Of a stretch of DNA of 64,000 nucleotides, positions 15,830-24,667 are shown piece by piece. A program made the translations under genes and the position numbers. The stretch is from Halobacteriovorax sp. GB3 (GTDB taxonomy: Bacteria; Bdellovibrionota; Bacteriovoracia; Bacteriovoracales; Bacteriovoracaceae), in the NCBI RefSeq assembly GCF_028649655.1, contig NZ_JAQSLN010000004.1, positions 1 through 64,000 on the forward strand. Direction: 5' to 3'. Position 1 is the stretch's first letter. Every line of letters begins with the position of its first letter. The notes below the pieces were generated by a model, which was not told the DNA's origin, made no database searches, and saw only the letters and a program-made list of their open reading frames with translations.

Positions 15830-16450
15830 ATGTTCTTTTTCTTCTTAATAGCCCTTTTCTTCACAGATAACTCTTATAGCAGTACTTGCGAATTTCAAGA
15901 GATAAGAAATTTTAAAACAGCTAAATTTTGTCTTCAAAATACAAAAAGAGACTTCTCAAAAAGTGCCTCCAAGAAAGAAGTTATTAAGAGCACAATTACT
16001 CCCTCTGAATTTCATGCTCTCGAAAGATATATTGACCCAGATGGCATGTATATCAACAAGGTTCTGTGGAATGACTTGAAAATGAACCAAATAGAGAAAA
16101 AAAGATATGACCTCCTTAAAAGTGCTTTAAGCAAACTTCCCTCATCACGACGACTTCTCAACAGGGGAACAAGACTTTCAAAGTCACTTCTAGCACAATA
16201 TAAAAAAGGAAAAACTTTTTTATGGAAAGGTTTTACAAGTACCTCGGCTTTTCATAATCTATACTTTGTAGAAAACGTACACTTTATCATTAAGGCATAC
16301 AACGCCAAAGAAGTATGGCCTATTTCAATTCATAAAGAAGAGTATGAATTTCTACTTACAAGCTTTACTAACTTTAAAGTCTTAGATGTTAATAGAAATG
16401 AAAAATATACAGAAATCCTGGTTGAAGAAATTCTTACCAAAAACAACTAA
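15830..16450 (+). CDS. Candidate secreted ADP-ribosyltransferase
   Basis: The 206-residue protein has an N-terminal hydrophobic signal segment (1-18). It carries the three landmarks of the R-S-E class of mono-ADP-ribosyltransferases in the right order: LLNRGTR (Arg112), KGFTSTS (Ser137-Thr-Ser139) and EEYEFLL (Glu171-x-Glu173). These bind NAD and transfer ADP-ribose to protein. The biglutamate E-x-E points to arginine-type enzymes such as iota toxin or VIP2. At about 190 mature residues it is the size of a lone catalytic domain. It overlaps the next gene by 53 bases. The target is unknown; a toxin acting on prey or competitors is inferred. Confidence 0.65.
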   Translation: MFFFFLIALFFTDNSYSSTCEFQEIRNFKTAKFCLQNTKRDFSKSASKKEVIKSTITPSEFHALERYIDPDGMYINKVLWNDLKMNQIEKKRYDLLKSALSKLPSSRRLLNRGTRLSKSLLAQYKKGKTFLWKGFTSTSAFHNLYFVENVHFIIKAYNAKEVWPISIHKEEYEFLLTSFTNFKVLDVNRNEKYTEILVEEILTKNN

Positions 16451-17387
16451 GAGTTCATTAACAACTCTTCCTCTCACTCTTTTAATCTCTTGTTCAACTT
16501 CTACAAAAAATACCACTCACCCATACACATCCTTTGAAAATTATACAGATCCTCTGGCATCTAATTTCATACAATCTGATGATCGATTTAAGTCATGCCT
16601 TTGGAATCATCAATGGCAATGTGAGTTTACAAATAGTCCAAAAGAAAAAGAAGGATATTTTGAAACAATTCACAATTTAGAAAATGGTAGCAGAGATAGA
16701 ATAAAAGCCTGTGGTTTGAATGGGACAATTGATCAAAGAATAAAAGATTGTGCGACTTCGAACAAAAAGCTCTCTCACTTTGAAAGTCAGAAACTAAAAA
16801 TCACATGGAAATTAGTTAGTGTCATTAAAGCAAACCAGCAATACGAAGTCTGGATCGATACAGCGACCAATCTACTTTGGAGCGACAGAACAGATAAAAA
16901 ATATAATTGGTATCGAGCAACTGGTTATGCGAAAAATAAAGATCAATCAATCCTAGAGACTCAGTTTATAGCGGAGCCTGGCTATAGGGACAATGAGACC
17001 CCCTACAAAGTGGGTATTGCTCTCCAACCAAAAAATCCTATTTCAGTTTGTCATGACCATAAAGAGCTAACAAAGGTGACTCCCTACCAATATAAACAAT
17101 CAGATGAAGCTCATGATTCGAATGAAAGATATGCCTTTAAAGGCTATCTCGAAAATGAACGGGTTCAATGGAAAGTTCCTTCTCGAATCGATTGGATGAT
17201 TGCAGAAACACACGGAATCAGAAAAGTACTTCCACGCATTGATTATAAAATGTGGTCTACAACTTCTGGATCAGACTATAGAAATAGTGTTTGGCTCTAC
17301 GATGGTAAATTTGGGGTATTCGATGGTAGTGATCGTCAGATCTCACAATATGTAAGATGTATTGGAAAAAGAAATGATATTCAATAA
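16398..17387 (+). CDS. Lipoprotein with DUF1566-like C-terminal region
   Basis: The 329-residue protein has a long basic N-terminus and a lipoprotein signal (lipobox LISC near residue 32). The C-terminal half has WIDTATNLLWSDRT, VPSRIDWMIAE and a Tyr/Trp-rich end with YVRCIGKR, which resembles the DUF1566/Lcl domain of many exported lipoproteins. The start lies inside the ADP-ribosyltransferase gene in another frame (53-base overlap), so the two are likely coupled. ATG at 16386 is an alternative start. The 3' end overlaps the GMC gene. Role unknown. Confidence 0.6.
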   Translation: MKNIQKSWLKKFLPKTTKSSLTTLPLTLLISCSTSTKNTTHPYTSFENYTDPLASNFIQSDDRFKSCLWNHQWQCEFTNSPKEKEGYFETIHNLENGSRDRIKACGLNGTIDQRIKDCATSNKKLSHFESQKLKITWKLVSVIKANQQYEVWIDTATNLLWSDRTDKKYNWYRATGYAKNKDQSILETQFIAEPGYRDNETPYKVGIALQPKNPISVCHDHKELTKVTPYQYKQSDEAHDSNERYAFKGYLENERVQWKVPSRIDWMIAETHGIRKVLPRIDYKMWSTTSGSDYRNSVWLYDGKFGVFDGSDRQISQYVRCIGKRNDIQ

Positions 17388-18747
17388 GCTTGATAAATCG
17401 ATCACAGAAAAACAATATGATCTTTGTATTATTGGTGCTGGTCCAAGTGGAATAACTCTTGCCCTTGATATATCACGAAGATCATCTCTAAATGTACTAC
17501 TGCTTGAAGCAGGAGATCTCAACTTCTCCGACAGCTCACAAGACTTTTATAAGCCACATCACTTTGAATGCAAATCCAATAATGAACTTGTAAAAGTGGC
17601 AGATAAATACCTCTCTCGTTCAAGAATGAGAACAATGGGCGGGACCTCTACGATATGGGATGGATGGGTAAAACCCCTCGATTCAATTGATTTTAAAGGC
17701 CATTGGCCTATTTCAAAGAAGGATCTTGATCCCTATTATAGTGCTGTTTCCCCTCTGTTAGGCTTAAGTGATCGCAAACCATTTGATAAAATTTTCAACA
17801 CGACTTCACTGAGAGATACAACTCTAGAAATTACAAAGAGAGCAAACTTTAAAGAAGTTTTTCTGAAAGACTTAGCAAAAGAAAAGGGAATTGATCTCTA
17901 TCTAAATACGGCCATAACAAATTGCTCAATAACTAAGAAGACTATTACTTCTATTGATGTAACAAATGGATCTAGTACCTATCAGATTAAAGCAAAGCAT
18001 ATCGTACTTGCAGCAGGTGGTATCGAATCAACTCGAATTCTTCTCAATTGGAACAAAGAACACAATATTTCAAACACCCATTTAGGAAAATACTTTCATG
18101 AGCATCTCATTATCCCCTTAGAGAAATCACTCTATTTATATAATGATTTTACGAAAAAGCCTCTTCTATCGGAGAGCTTTAAAAGAGGTTTTTCGCTCAA
18201 AGAAAAAATAATGATCGATAATCAATTGCTGAACTTCAGTATTTATATTGATAATCTTTCTTCTAATCAAAAAGAAGCTCCCACAAATAAAGCGAAAGAA
18301 GGCAAGCTCTATGATGCACTTCTCTTTCTTGAAATGACACCAGTTCAGGAATCATCAATCACGCTCTCAAAGCTAAAAGACAAATTTTCATTAAATAAAA
18401 TCAACCTAAACTGGAAAATTTCTGAAAATGACTTTTCATCTATTCCTTTTATATTAAAGCATGTTGATACTCATTTAAATTTAAACAAAATTGGAAAATT
18501 GCGCCAAGAACTACCATCAGATTATAATCGTTCCATTCTATGGGAGGCCCATCACCATATGGGAACAACAAGATTGGGTAAAAGTAAAAAAGAAGGTGTC
18601 GTCGATAAAAACTTGAGGAGCTTCGACTATGAGAATCTATATATTCTTAGCTCATCTGTGTATCCATACTCTGGATATTCGAATCCAACAATGACTCTAC
18701 TCGCCCTTTCAATAAGGCTTTCAAACTATCTTAGGAATTTATCATGA
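17374..18747 (+). CDS. GMC-family FAD-dependent oxidoreductase
   Basis: The 457-residue protein has an N-terminal Rossmann FAD site (CIIGAGPSG, residues 18-26) and TMGGTSTIWDGW (about 90), the segment around the FAD attachment site of GMC enzymes. At the C-terminus are HHHMGTTRLG, carrying the catalytic His region, and GYSNPTMTLLALSIRLS. Such enzymes oxidise alcohols, sugars or sterols. It has no signal peptide, but the next gene encodes a tiny twin-arginine protein that may carry it across the membrane. ATG 17374 is preferred over the upstream TTG at 17362. It overlaps the previous gene by 14 bases and the next by 4. Confidence 0.8.
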   Translation: MIFNKLDKSITEKQYDLCIIGAGPSGITLALDISRRSSLNVLLLEAGDLNFSDSSQDFYKPHHFECKSNNELVKVADKYLSRSRMRTMGGTSTIWDGWVKPLDSIDFKGHWPISKKDLDPYYSAVSPLLGLSDRKPFDKIFNTTSLRDTTLEITKRANFKEVFLKDLAKEKGIDLYLNTAITNCSITKKTITSIDVTNGSSTYQIKAKHIVLAAGGIESTRILLNWNKEHNISNTHLGKYFHEHLIIPLEKSLYLYNDFTKKPLLSESFKRGFSLKEKIMIDNQLLNFSIYIDNLSSNQKEAPTNKAKEGKLYDALLFLEMTPVQESSITLSKLKDKFSLNKINLNWKISENDFSSIPFILKHVDTHLNLNKIGKLRQELPSDYNRSILWEAHHHMGTTRLGKSKKEGVVDKNLRSFDYENLYILSSSVYPYSGYSNPTMTLLALSIRLSNYLRNLS

Positions 18748-18920
18748 AAACAAGAAGAACTTTCCTTTCAATACTATTCGTTATGATTGGCCGTGGAACA
18801 CAAGCAAAAAAAAGAAAAGAAATCGATTCGAATAAAGTTATTGAAGATTATCAGCTTGGAAAATTAAAGTATCTTTCAGGCTGGAGTTATAGTGAAGAAG
18901 AAAAGAGGCCCTCTAAATAA
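18744..18920 (+). CDS. Tiny twin-arginine partner of the GMC oxidoreductase
   Basis: A 58-residue protein whose ATG overlaps the stop of the oxidoreductase gene (ATGA). It starts MKTRRTFLSILFVMIG, a twin-arginine-like signal, and ends with LSGWSYSEEE. I recall a similar GW-x-(L/Y)S-x-(T/E)E motif in the small exported subunits encoded beside many GMC-type dehydrogenases. It probably acts as an export or assembly partner of the flavin subunit. The short length and 4-base overlap make it easy to miss. Confidence 0.55.
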   Translation: MKTRRTFLSILFVMIGRGTQAKKRKEIDSNKVIEDYQLGKLKYLSGWSYSEEEKRPSK

Positions 18921-18934
18921 GAAGGCCACCTTAA

Positions 18935-20881
18935 TTATTTTAATCTAGCATTATCAACAAGCATTTTTAGATCAATAGAGAGATCATTTAAATTCTCAGC
19001 GAGATTTAACATCCCCTTAGCACCATCTGCACTTTTATCAGCAGAATGCTCAACTTCTGTAAGGATATCAGAGATCTTTTTGACCCCAGAATTCGAATCA
19101 AAGAGAATCTTACTTACTTCTTTTGTCGTTGCTGATTGTTCTTCAACAGCAGATGCCGTCGTCCCAGCAATTGCATTAAGTTTTTCAATAATTGTTTTAA
19201 CTTCTTCGACTCCAACAACGACAGATTTTGTCTTCTCTTGGACATTACCAATCTTTTGAGAAATACTCTCCGTTGCATGGGCCGTTTGCTTTGCAAGTTC
19301 TTTAACTTCACTAGCAACAACAGCAAAACCTTTTCCAGATTCACCAGCTCTTGCAGCTTCAATCGTAGCATTTAAGGCCAAGAGGTTTGTCTGTTGAGCG
19401 ATTTCACTAATAACTTTGATAACAGCTCCAATATCCTCTGAGGCATCTCCAAGCTCATTAATAATATCTCCAGCTTCTTGTGTCTTTTGAGTTGCTTCAG
19501 TTGAGAATTGAGAGGCCTCAAAAGAAGACTTTGTTAACTCTTGAATAGAAGCACTTAACTCTTCAGTGGAAGCACTTACATTTTGCACACCATTTGAAAC
19601 ATCTGATGAGTTCCTTGCAGCAACTTTAGATATTTCTAAAGTCTTTGAAGCATCGCTCGACATTTCATTTGCGGTATTAGTTATTTCTGTCGATGAAGAA
19701 CTAATTTTCTCAACGGCATCAGCAAAGCTATTGACTAAATTATTATAGGCTTCCTTTTCTTTAGTTAAATCAGTCGCATATTTAACAACTTTATAAACAT
19801 TTCCATTTACATCTAAAATAGGATTGTAAGAGGCATTAATCCAAATTTCTTTTCCGTTTTTTCCAATTCTTTTATATTCTCCAGCATCGAACTCACCTTG
19901 CCCGAGCTTTTTCCAAAAATTCATATAATCAGCAGAATTTGCATATTCAGGATCACAGAACATTCTATGATGCTTACCTTTAATTTCTGCAAGCGTATAA
20001 CCAATGGCCCCTAGAAAATTTGAATTAGCATGAATAATAGTTCCATCGAGATTAAACTCGATTACGGCCTGTGATTTATCGATGGCCTCAAGTTGACCTT
20101 TAAAATCAGCATTTCTAATTTTTTGTTCAGTGATGTCTGTTGCAAACTTTACAACTTTAAAAGGGCTTCCAGACATGTCGTAAATCGGATTGTATGAAGC
20201 ATGTATCCAAATTTCGTTACCATTTTTTCCAACTCTCTTATAATCACCGGCATCGAATTCACCACGTCCTAACTTCTGCCAAAACGCTTGGTATTCACTT
20301 GTCTTTGTGTATTCTGGATCACAGAAAATTGCGTGGTGCTTCCCAATGATCTCATCTAATTTATAGCCCATGGCCTTTAAGAAATTCTCATTCGCTGTGA
20401 GAATGTTTCCCTTTAAATCAAATTCAATAACTGCCTGAGATTTACTGATCGCATTGATCATTCCTTCAAACTCTGCGGTTCTTAGTTTCTCTTCAGTTAC
20501 ATCTGTTGCAAATTTAACCACTTTTTCAACTTTTCCACTAATGTCAAAAATAGGGTTATATGAAGCATTAATCCAAATAGATTCACCTTTCTTATTAAAG
20601 CGCTCAAACTCACCTGTGTTAAATTCACCTTCCCCTAAACGTTTCCAAAAGTTCTTATACTCGAGAGACTGGGCATATTGGGGATCACAAAAAATCTTGT
20701 GATGCTTTCCTTGTACTTCACTTAATTCATAACCCATGGCACTTAAGAAATTATCATTAGCAGTAATGATATTACCTTCTAAATCAAATTCAATAATGGC
20801 CTGCACTCTATCAAGAGCTTTTAAAAGACCGTTAATTTCATTTTCAGAATTAATATTGTTAGTATTTAATAACTGGCTCAT
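18935..20881 (-). CDS. Soluble triple-PAS methyl-accepting chemotaxis protein
   Basis: The 648-residue protein has three consecutive PAS-PAC modules of about 122 residues each (about 15-380), all with the same cores (AxIEFDLxGNI, GKHHxxFCDPxYA, GEFxxGE, IWI(N/H)ASYNPI). The signalling domain follows (about 400-648) with the conserved tip [20 protein letters not shown]. There are no membrane helices, so it senses inside the cell, probably redox or a small ligand through PAS, and acts on CheA/CheW. I chose ATG 20881, behind TAGGGAAG, over an ATG 45 bases upstream. The PAS repeats are nearly identical, indicating recent duplication. Confidence 0.85.
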   Translation of the reverse strand: MSQLLNTNNINSENEINGLLKALDRVQAIIEFDLEGNIITANDNFLSAMGYELSEVQGKHHKIFCDPQYAQSLEYKNFWKRLGEGEFNTGEFERFNKKGESIWINASYNPIFDISGKVEKVVKFATDVTEEKLRTAEFEGMINAISKSQAVIEFDLKGNILTANENFLKAMGYKLDEIIGKHHAIFCDPEYTKTSEYQAFWQKLGRGEFDAGDYKRVGKNGNEIWIHASYNPIYDMSGSPFKVVKFATDITEQKIRNADFKGQLEAIDKSQAVIEFNLDGTIIHANSNFLGAIGYTLAEIKGKHHRMFCDPEYANSADYMNFWKKLGQGEFDAGEYKRIGKNGKEIWINASYNPILDVNGNVYKVVKYATDLTKEKEAYNNLVNSFADAVEKISSSSTEITNTANEMSSDASKTLEISKVAARNSSDVSNGVQNVSASTEELSASIQELTKSSFEASQFSTEATQKTQEAGDIINELGDASEDIGAVIKVISEIAQQTNLLALNATIEAARAGESGKGFAVVASEVKELAKQTAHATESISQKIGNVQEKTKSVVVGVEEVKTIIEKLNAIAGTTASAVEEQSATTKEVSKILFDSNSGVKKISDILTEVEHSADKSADGAKGMLNLAENLNDLSIDLKMLVDNARLK

Positions 20882-21020
20882 AAACTTCCCTACTTTTTTC
20901 AAAACAAATCCTATTTCCATTATCAAGAAATTTTACTTGTTTTTTTAGAGTGAAAAATCTTCTTATAAAAATTGGACAACTGAAAAGTTAAGGAAAGCTT
21001 AAATATTAAATGACTGTTTT

Positions 21021-21045
21021 GCCCCGCTATTAAAACTAGTGGGGC
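21021..21045. other. Hairpin downstream of rpsU
   Basis: GCCCCgCTA...TAGtGGGGC forms a stem of 5 and 3 bp around one mismatch, just after the rpsU stop codon on the minus strand. No T run follows on either strand, so it may stabilise the 3' end rather than terminate. Confidence 0.35.
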
Positions 21046-21053
21046 ATAGATGA

Positions 21054-21281
21054 TTAAATTTTAGATCGTCTTCCAGAAGATTTTCTGATCAATTTTAAGC
21101 GTCGTTTTTCAGCGGCTTCACGTTTTTCTTTTTTTAATATTGAAGGCTTCGAGTAACTTTTTCTCTTTTTATACTCTTTTGAAACCCCGTAACTCTCACA
21201 AAGTCTTTTGAACTTTTTCAATGATCGCTCAGCTGTCATACCCTCTTTAATTTCAATTTTTACTGTTACAGTATTAGACAT
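21054..21281 (-). CDS. rpsU: Ribosomal protein bS21
   Basis: The 75-residue basic protein matches bS21 of the 30S subunit: VTVKIEIKEGMTAERSLKKFKRLCE at the start, then a KKRKSYSKPSILKKEK region and a very basic tail. bS21 takes part in initiation near the anti-Shine-Dalgarno end of 16S rRNA. I chose ATG 21281, behind AAGGAGG, over an in-frame codon at 21314. A perfect 31-base inverted repeat lies about 60 bases upstream. It is a single-gene unit here. Confidence 0.92.
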   Translation of the reverse strand: MSNTVTVKIEIKEGMTAERSLKKFKRLCESYGVSKEYKKRKSYSKPSILKKEKREAAEKRRLKLIRKSSGRRSKI

Positions 21282-21340
21282 AAATATCCTCCTTAACGTG
21301 CCATCTTCTATCACTCCAACGTATTTGTTAAGGCCAAAAT

Positions 21341-21371
21341 CATTGGTATTCGTAAAATACGAATACCAATG
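21341..21371. promoter_or_regulatory. Perfect 31-bp inverted repeat between rpsU and araC-type gene
   Basis: Two 14-base arms (CATTGGTATTCGTA and TACGAATACCAATG) surround AAA with no mismatch. There is no T run on either side. It lies in the shared upstream region of divergent genes: 60 bases before rpsU on one side and 100 bases before the AraC-type regulator on the other. It may be an operator or an RNA hairpin in a leader. Confidence 0.55.
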
Positions 21372-21471
21372 TTCAAATAGTTAGTTCTACTAACTACAAT
21401 TTTTCTCAATTTAAGGTTTTAAGCACAAAAGCTTCTTCAAGAATGCCTATTTAATTAATTAAAATGGACAA

Positions 21472-22494
21472 ATGACTAAAATATTGAGTACAGAATTCAA
21501 CACCGTCAACTTTTCTAAAGAAGAAAAGATTGAAGCTTATCGCGAAAGTATTAGTGTCGTTTATGAGACTCAAGATTATTCTGTCAAAAAAGACCAATTC
21601 GAGGCCGTTATCAAGGGCTATCTTCTTGGCGAGTTGATGCTAATTGACTGTAAAACCTATGAGCAGCTTTTTACCCGCTCAAATAGTAAGATCGCTCAAG
21701 ATGGCCTTGATCATATTCAAATTCAACTCTTTCTTGAAGGTAGTACAAATCCCTTAGAAGAAAAGACCTATGAAGCCTGTACTTCGAAAAACCTTATTGT
21801 AATGGACTCTACGCGACCATGGGTTGCAAAAAATAGCTTCTTTCACAATCTCTCTCTTATTATCCCGCGAAGACTTCTTTTAAATAAGAAATTAAACCTC
21901 GATCATGTTCATGGGATGATTCTCAATACTCAGGAGAATCCATTCGCTATGCTTCTCTATACGCATATTAGAACGCTTCATGCTTCTGTCGATAAAATTG
22001 ATTCTCATCATGCTCATTTAATTGTCTCACCATCTATTGACCTTGCTGTTTCGGCCATGAGTTTCAAATACAATAGCGAACAAGGCAAGGCCATTGAAGA
22101 AAACGAAAATGCTTATGTCTTTAGAATTAAAAATTATATTGAAGAGAACCTTCATGATCCTCATTTAAAGGTTGAGTCTATTTGTCACTTTCTAAGTCTT
22201 CCACGAACAACTATTTATCGACTATTTCCTAAAAATTCAGGTGGTATTAGAAATTACATTCAGGAGCGAAGAATGCGAAAGAGCTATCGCCTACTCTCTA
22301 ATGCCAGTAACTCATTAAGTATTTCCCAAGTATCATTTGAATGTGGATTTAATAGTGAATCAAGCTTTACAAGAGCTTTCAAAAACTACTTTGGCATCCT
22401 TCCCAAACAAGCACAAAAAAAGATACATTCCGACCTCTTTCTGTCTAAGCAGGGTTCTGATCACTTATGGTCAGATTGGCTTAGAAACCTCTGA
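21472..22494 (+). CDS. AraC-family transcriptional regulator
   Basis: The 340-residue protein has an N-terminal region (about 1-190) resembling the ligand or cupin-like part of AraC-type regulators. The C-terminal double helix-turn-helix (about 220-325) contains LSLPRTTIYRLF and ISQVSFECGFNSESSFTRAFKNYFGILP, the family signature. It is likely a DNA-binding activator responding to an unknown effector. It is divergent from rpsU and has no obvious partner gene downstream. The inverted repeat at 21341 could be its own operator. Confidence 0.85.
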   Translation: MTKILSTEFNTVNFSKEEKIEAYRESISVVYETQDYSVKKDQFEAVIKGYLLGELMLIDCKTYEQLFTRSNSKIAQDGLDHIQIQLFLEGSTNPLEEKTYEACTSKNLIVMDSTRPWVAKNSFFHNLSLIIPRRLLLNKKLNLDHVHGMILNTQENPFAMLLYTHIRTLHASVDKIDSHHAHLIVSPSIDLAVSAMSFKYNSEQGKAIEENENAYVFRIKNYIEENLHDPHLKVESICHFLSLPRTTIYRLFPKNSGGIRNYIQERRMRKSYRLLSNASNSLSISQVSFECGFNSESSFTRAFKNYFGILPKQAQKKIHSDLFLSKQGSDHLWSDWLRNL

Positions 22495-22595
22495 AATCAT
22501 GTAAAAACATAGAGCACAATTATTTGGGACACTCGGCACATTCCACATTCAATTCTTTTATATAATTAAGACTATAAACAAATTTAGGAGTTTAC

Positions 22596-23138
22596 TTGAA
22601 GTTTATAGGTCTAATCTTTCTATTTATTGTTAGTTCTTGTACCTTTGATCAAACAAAGAATGTGCATTACAAAACTGACTTCAATGAAGAGATCATTGTT
22701 AAATTAAGTAACAAGCTTAACTATTCTACTAATGAAGTTCAGGTGGGAGAAGTTAATAAAAACTTTTTTAAAATCGTGAATAACTACTTTCGTGAGAAGT
22801 TTCAACTCAAATCCCTCTCTCAAGCTTTTTCAATTGCTCCTAAAGGAAATATTCAAAAAATCACAGTTTTACCAATAATGAGCGTAAAAGTTAAAATACC
22901 AAGAACAATTGCACGTTCGAGATTGGCCATAATCTATCACACTCAAATGAATCAAGGTGCTTCCCACATAGGAATTATCCCCTCCGATCATCTAACTATA
23001 ACTAGTAATTATGTGCTGTTTAATACCAACCAATTTGGCCGCTACCAACTGGTTGAAGTTAGTGATGAACTTTCAAAAAAGTACAATATTAAGACAGTTA
23101 TTCCTGTAAAGGAAATAAGCTTTAACCCTCTTTTATAA
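22596..23138 (+). CDS. Lipoprotein of unknown function, TTG start
   Basis: The 180-residue protein has a lipoprotein signal (lipobox VSSC, Cys15). The start is TTG at 22596, six bases after AGGAG; no ATG fits. The mature part is beta-rich, with a segment AIAPKGNIQKITVLPIMSVKVK and later two strands ending VIPVKEISF. No family was recognised. Its 3' end overlaps the convergent MscS gene by 17 bases. Confidence 0.65.
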   Translation: MKFIGLIFLFIVSSCTFDQTKNVHYKTDFNEEIIVKLSNKLNYSTNEVQVGEVNKNFFKIVNNYFREKFQLKSLSQAFSIAPKGNIQKITVLPIMSVKVKIPRTIARSRLAIIYHTQMNQGASHIGIIPSDHLTITSNYVLFNTNQFGRYQLVEVSDELSKKYNIKTVIPVKEISFNPLL

Positions 23139-24024
23139 AAGGCACGGCTAAATCATCGCCCACCTTCTCATAGTAATTCGAATGAAAGTAAATTCCAGTT
23201 CCGGCCAATTCTTTTGTTAAACTGTAACGAATATCTGATTTCAACTCCCAGGCATCAGAAGGTGAATTTGCCCATGCAGCAATCCAACATCGAACAGAGT
23301 CTTTATGCAGATCCATTACCCAAAATGAAGGTTCTTCTGTTTTATTAAAGTAGGGTGACTTCTTTGCGGCCTGAATAGCAATTTTTTTAATATGATCGAT
23401 ATCGGTTCTAGGATGAATAAAGAACTCCACATGGGCCCAGATAAATCGATCGGAAAGAGTTAAGTTTTTAATCTCTTTTTGAAGCATTTTTGAATTTGGA
23501 ATGACGATTCTATTCCAGTCCCAACGCTTTAAGACAGAGTAAGTTAAAGTGACTTCTTCAATTAATCCATACTCATCATCGATAATAACAGTATCTCCAA
23601 CGCGAATCGATTTAAAGAACGTAATAACAACCCCAGCAAAGAGGTTTTCTAAAAATGGTCTTAAGGCAATACCCACAAGAACTGAGATAATTGCTGTAAA
23701 GATAGAAACATAAACTGTCGGAACTTTTCCAAGAAAAGGCACAGAAATAAAAATCGCCCACATCATAATAAGAATGACCGGTAGAGCATTCTTCAAAAAT
23801 GTAAATCGTGTCTCTGCTGATTCTTGACCGATGTCTTTAATATATTGCTCTTGATCATCAACTGGAGAATCTGTTTCAACAGCATCTTCAATATTCTTAC
23901 GATCAATAGTTTTCATTCTCTTTCTTTCAATTCTCTTGATTTTAGAAATTGCAAGAAAGTAGATCAGAAAAAAAGTAAACGTTATCGAGAGTGGGTAAAT
24001 GTAGTCTAAAATTTTAATTTCCAT
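23122..24024 (-). CDS. MscS-family mechanosensitive channel
   Basis: The 300-residue protein has three membrane segments (about 8-26, 78-96 and 102-135). The pore helix has FAGVVITFFKSIRVGDTV and is followed by the beta domain DEYGLIEEVTLTYSVLKRWDWNRIVIPNSK typical of MscS. A charged linker (30-70) separates the first helix from the rest. Such channels open on membrane stretch and release solutes under hypo-osmotic shock. The C-terminal domain is of usual size. It stands alone and converges with the lipoprotein gene. Confidence 0.88.
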   Translation of the reverse strand: MEIKILDYIYPLSITFTFFLIYFLAISKIKRIERKRMKTIDRKNIEDAVETDSPVDDQEQYIKDIGQESAETRFTFLKNALPVILIMMWAIFISVPFLGKVPTVYVSIFTAIISVLVGIALRPFLENLFAGVVITFFKSIRVGDTVIIDDEYGLIEEVTLTYSVLKRWDWNRIVIPNSKMLQKEIKNLTLSDRFIWAHVEFFIHPRTDIDHIKKIAIQAAKKSPYFNKTEEPSFWVMDLHKDSVRCWIAAWANSPSDAWELKSDIRYSLTKELAGTGIYFHSNYYEKVGDDLAVPFIKEG

Positions 24025-24084
24025 ACATCTACCCTAACAAAGAAATTCACCTATTTAAAATGGCGGAGTAAATTTCTAATTAAT

Positions 24085-24126
24085 TTGATCTACATCAAAG
24101 TAAATCTATAGAGTTTCCCTTATAAT
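24085..24126 (+). promoter_or_regulatory. FNR/CRP-type site centred at -41.5 of a promoter
   Basis: TTGATCTACATCAA (24085-24098) is an exact match to the FNR/Anr consensus TTGAT-N4-ATCAA. A -10 box TATAAT lies at 24121-24126. Counting a start site seven bases after it places the dyad centre about 41 bases upstream, the class II activator position. No -35 box is needed or seen. This predicts activation of the haem-protein gene at low oxygen or by a related regulator. Confidence 0.65.
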
Positions 24127-24154
24127 AGGTATGTAAATTAATCAGGAGTATTTT

Positions 24155-24667
24155 GTGAAATTAATGATTCTTTTAACATTCTCGTTGTTGCCACTAAGTA
24201 CATTCTCTAGTGAGAAAGAAGTACTCCAAACAATTCAATCTCTAGGCTCACAACTAAAAAAAGAACTCAAATCCTCAATGAGAAAATCTCCTGTCAATGC
24301 GATTGAGACCTGTCATATTCAAGCTCCAAAAATAAGTAGTGAACTCTCAACAAAAGATCTCAAAATTGGACGAGTCAGTTTTAAAAACAGAAATCCTGAT
24401 AATAAACCAAAAGATTGGATGATCTCTTATATGGAGGACTTTCATATCAAGAAAATAAAATCACCCTATCTCGTTGTACAAATAGATAGTAAGACAAAGG
24501 GCCTTATAAAACCTATTGTCACAGCTCCCCTATGCCTCACATGTCATGGAGAAAATATATCTACACCAATTCAACATAAAATTAAGAAGCTCTATCCCAA
24601 CGATAAAGCAACAGGATACAAAATAGGTCAGATTCGAGGTTTTTTCTGGGCGACCTATAAAGAGTAG
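24155..24667 (+). CDS. Periplasmic c-type haem protein, DUF3365-like
   Basis: The 170-residue protein starts at GTG 24155 behind CAGGAG. It has a signal peptide (about 1-19, TFSS), a helical segment with AIETCHIQAPKIS, the sequence GRVSFKNRNPDNKPKDW and a c-type haem site CLTCHG (Cys127, Cys130, His131), ending GYKIGQIRGFF. This matches DUF3365 (Tll0287-type) haem proteins thought to sense redox or gas ligands. The FNR-type promoter fits an oxygen-related role. It abuts the convergent repeat-protein gene. Confidence 0.78.
   Translation: MKLMILLTFSLLPLSTFSSEKEVLQTIQSLGSQLKKELKSSMRKSPVNAIETCHIQAPKISSELSTKDLKIGRVSFKNRNPDNKPKDWMISYMEDFHIKKIKSPYLVVQIDSKTKGLIKPIVTAPLCLTCHGENISTPIQHKIKKLYPNDKATGYKIGQIRGFFWATYKE

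Noticed and set aside
21021..21045. Terminator of rpsU
   Set aside because: The hairpin is there but no T tract follows on either strand; kept only as a hairpin.
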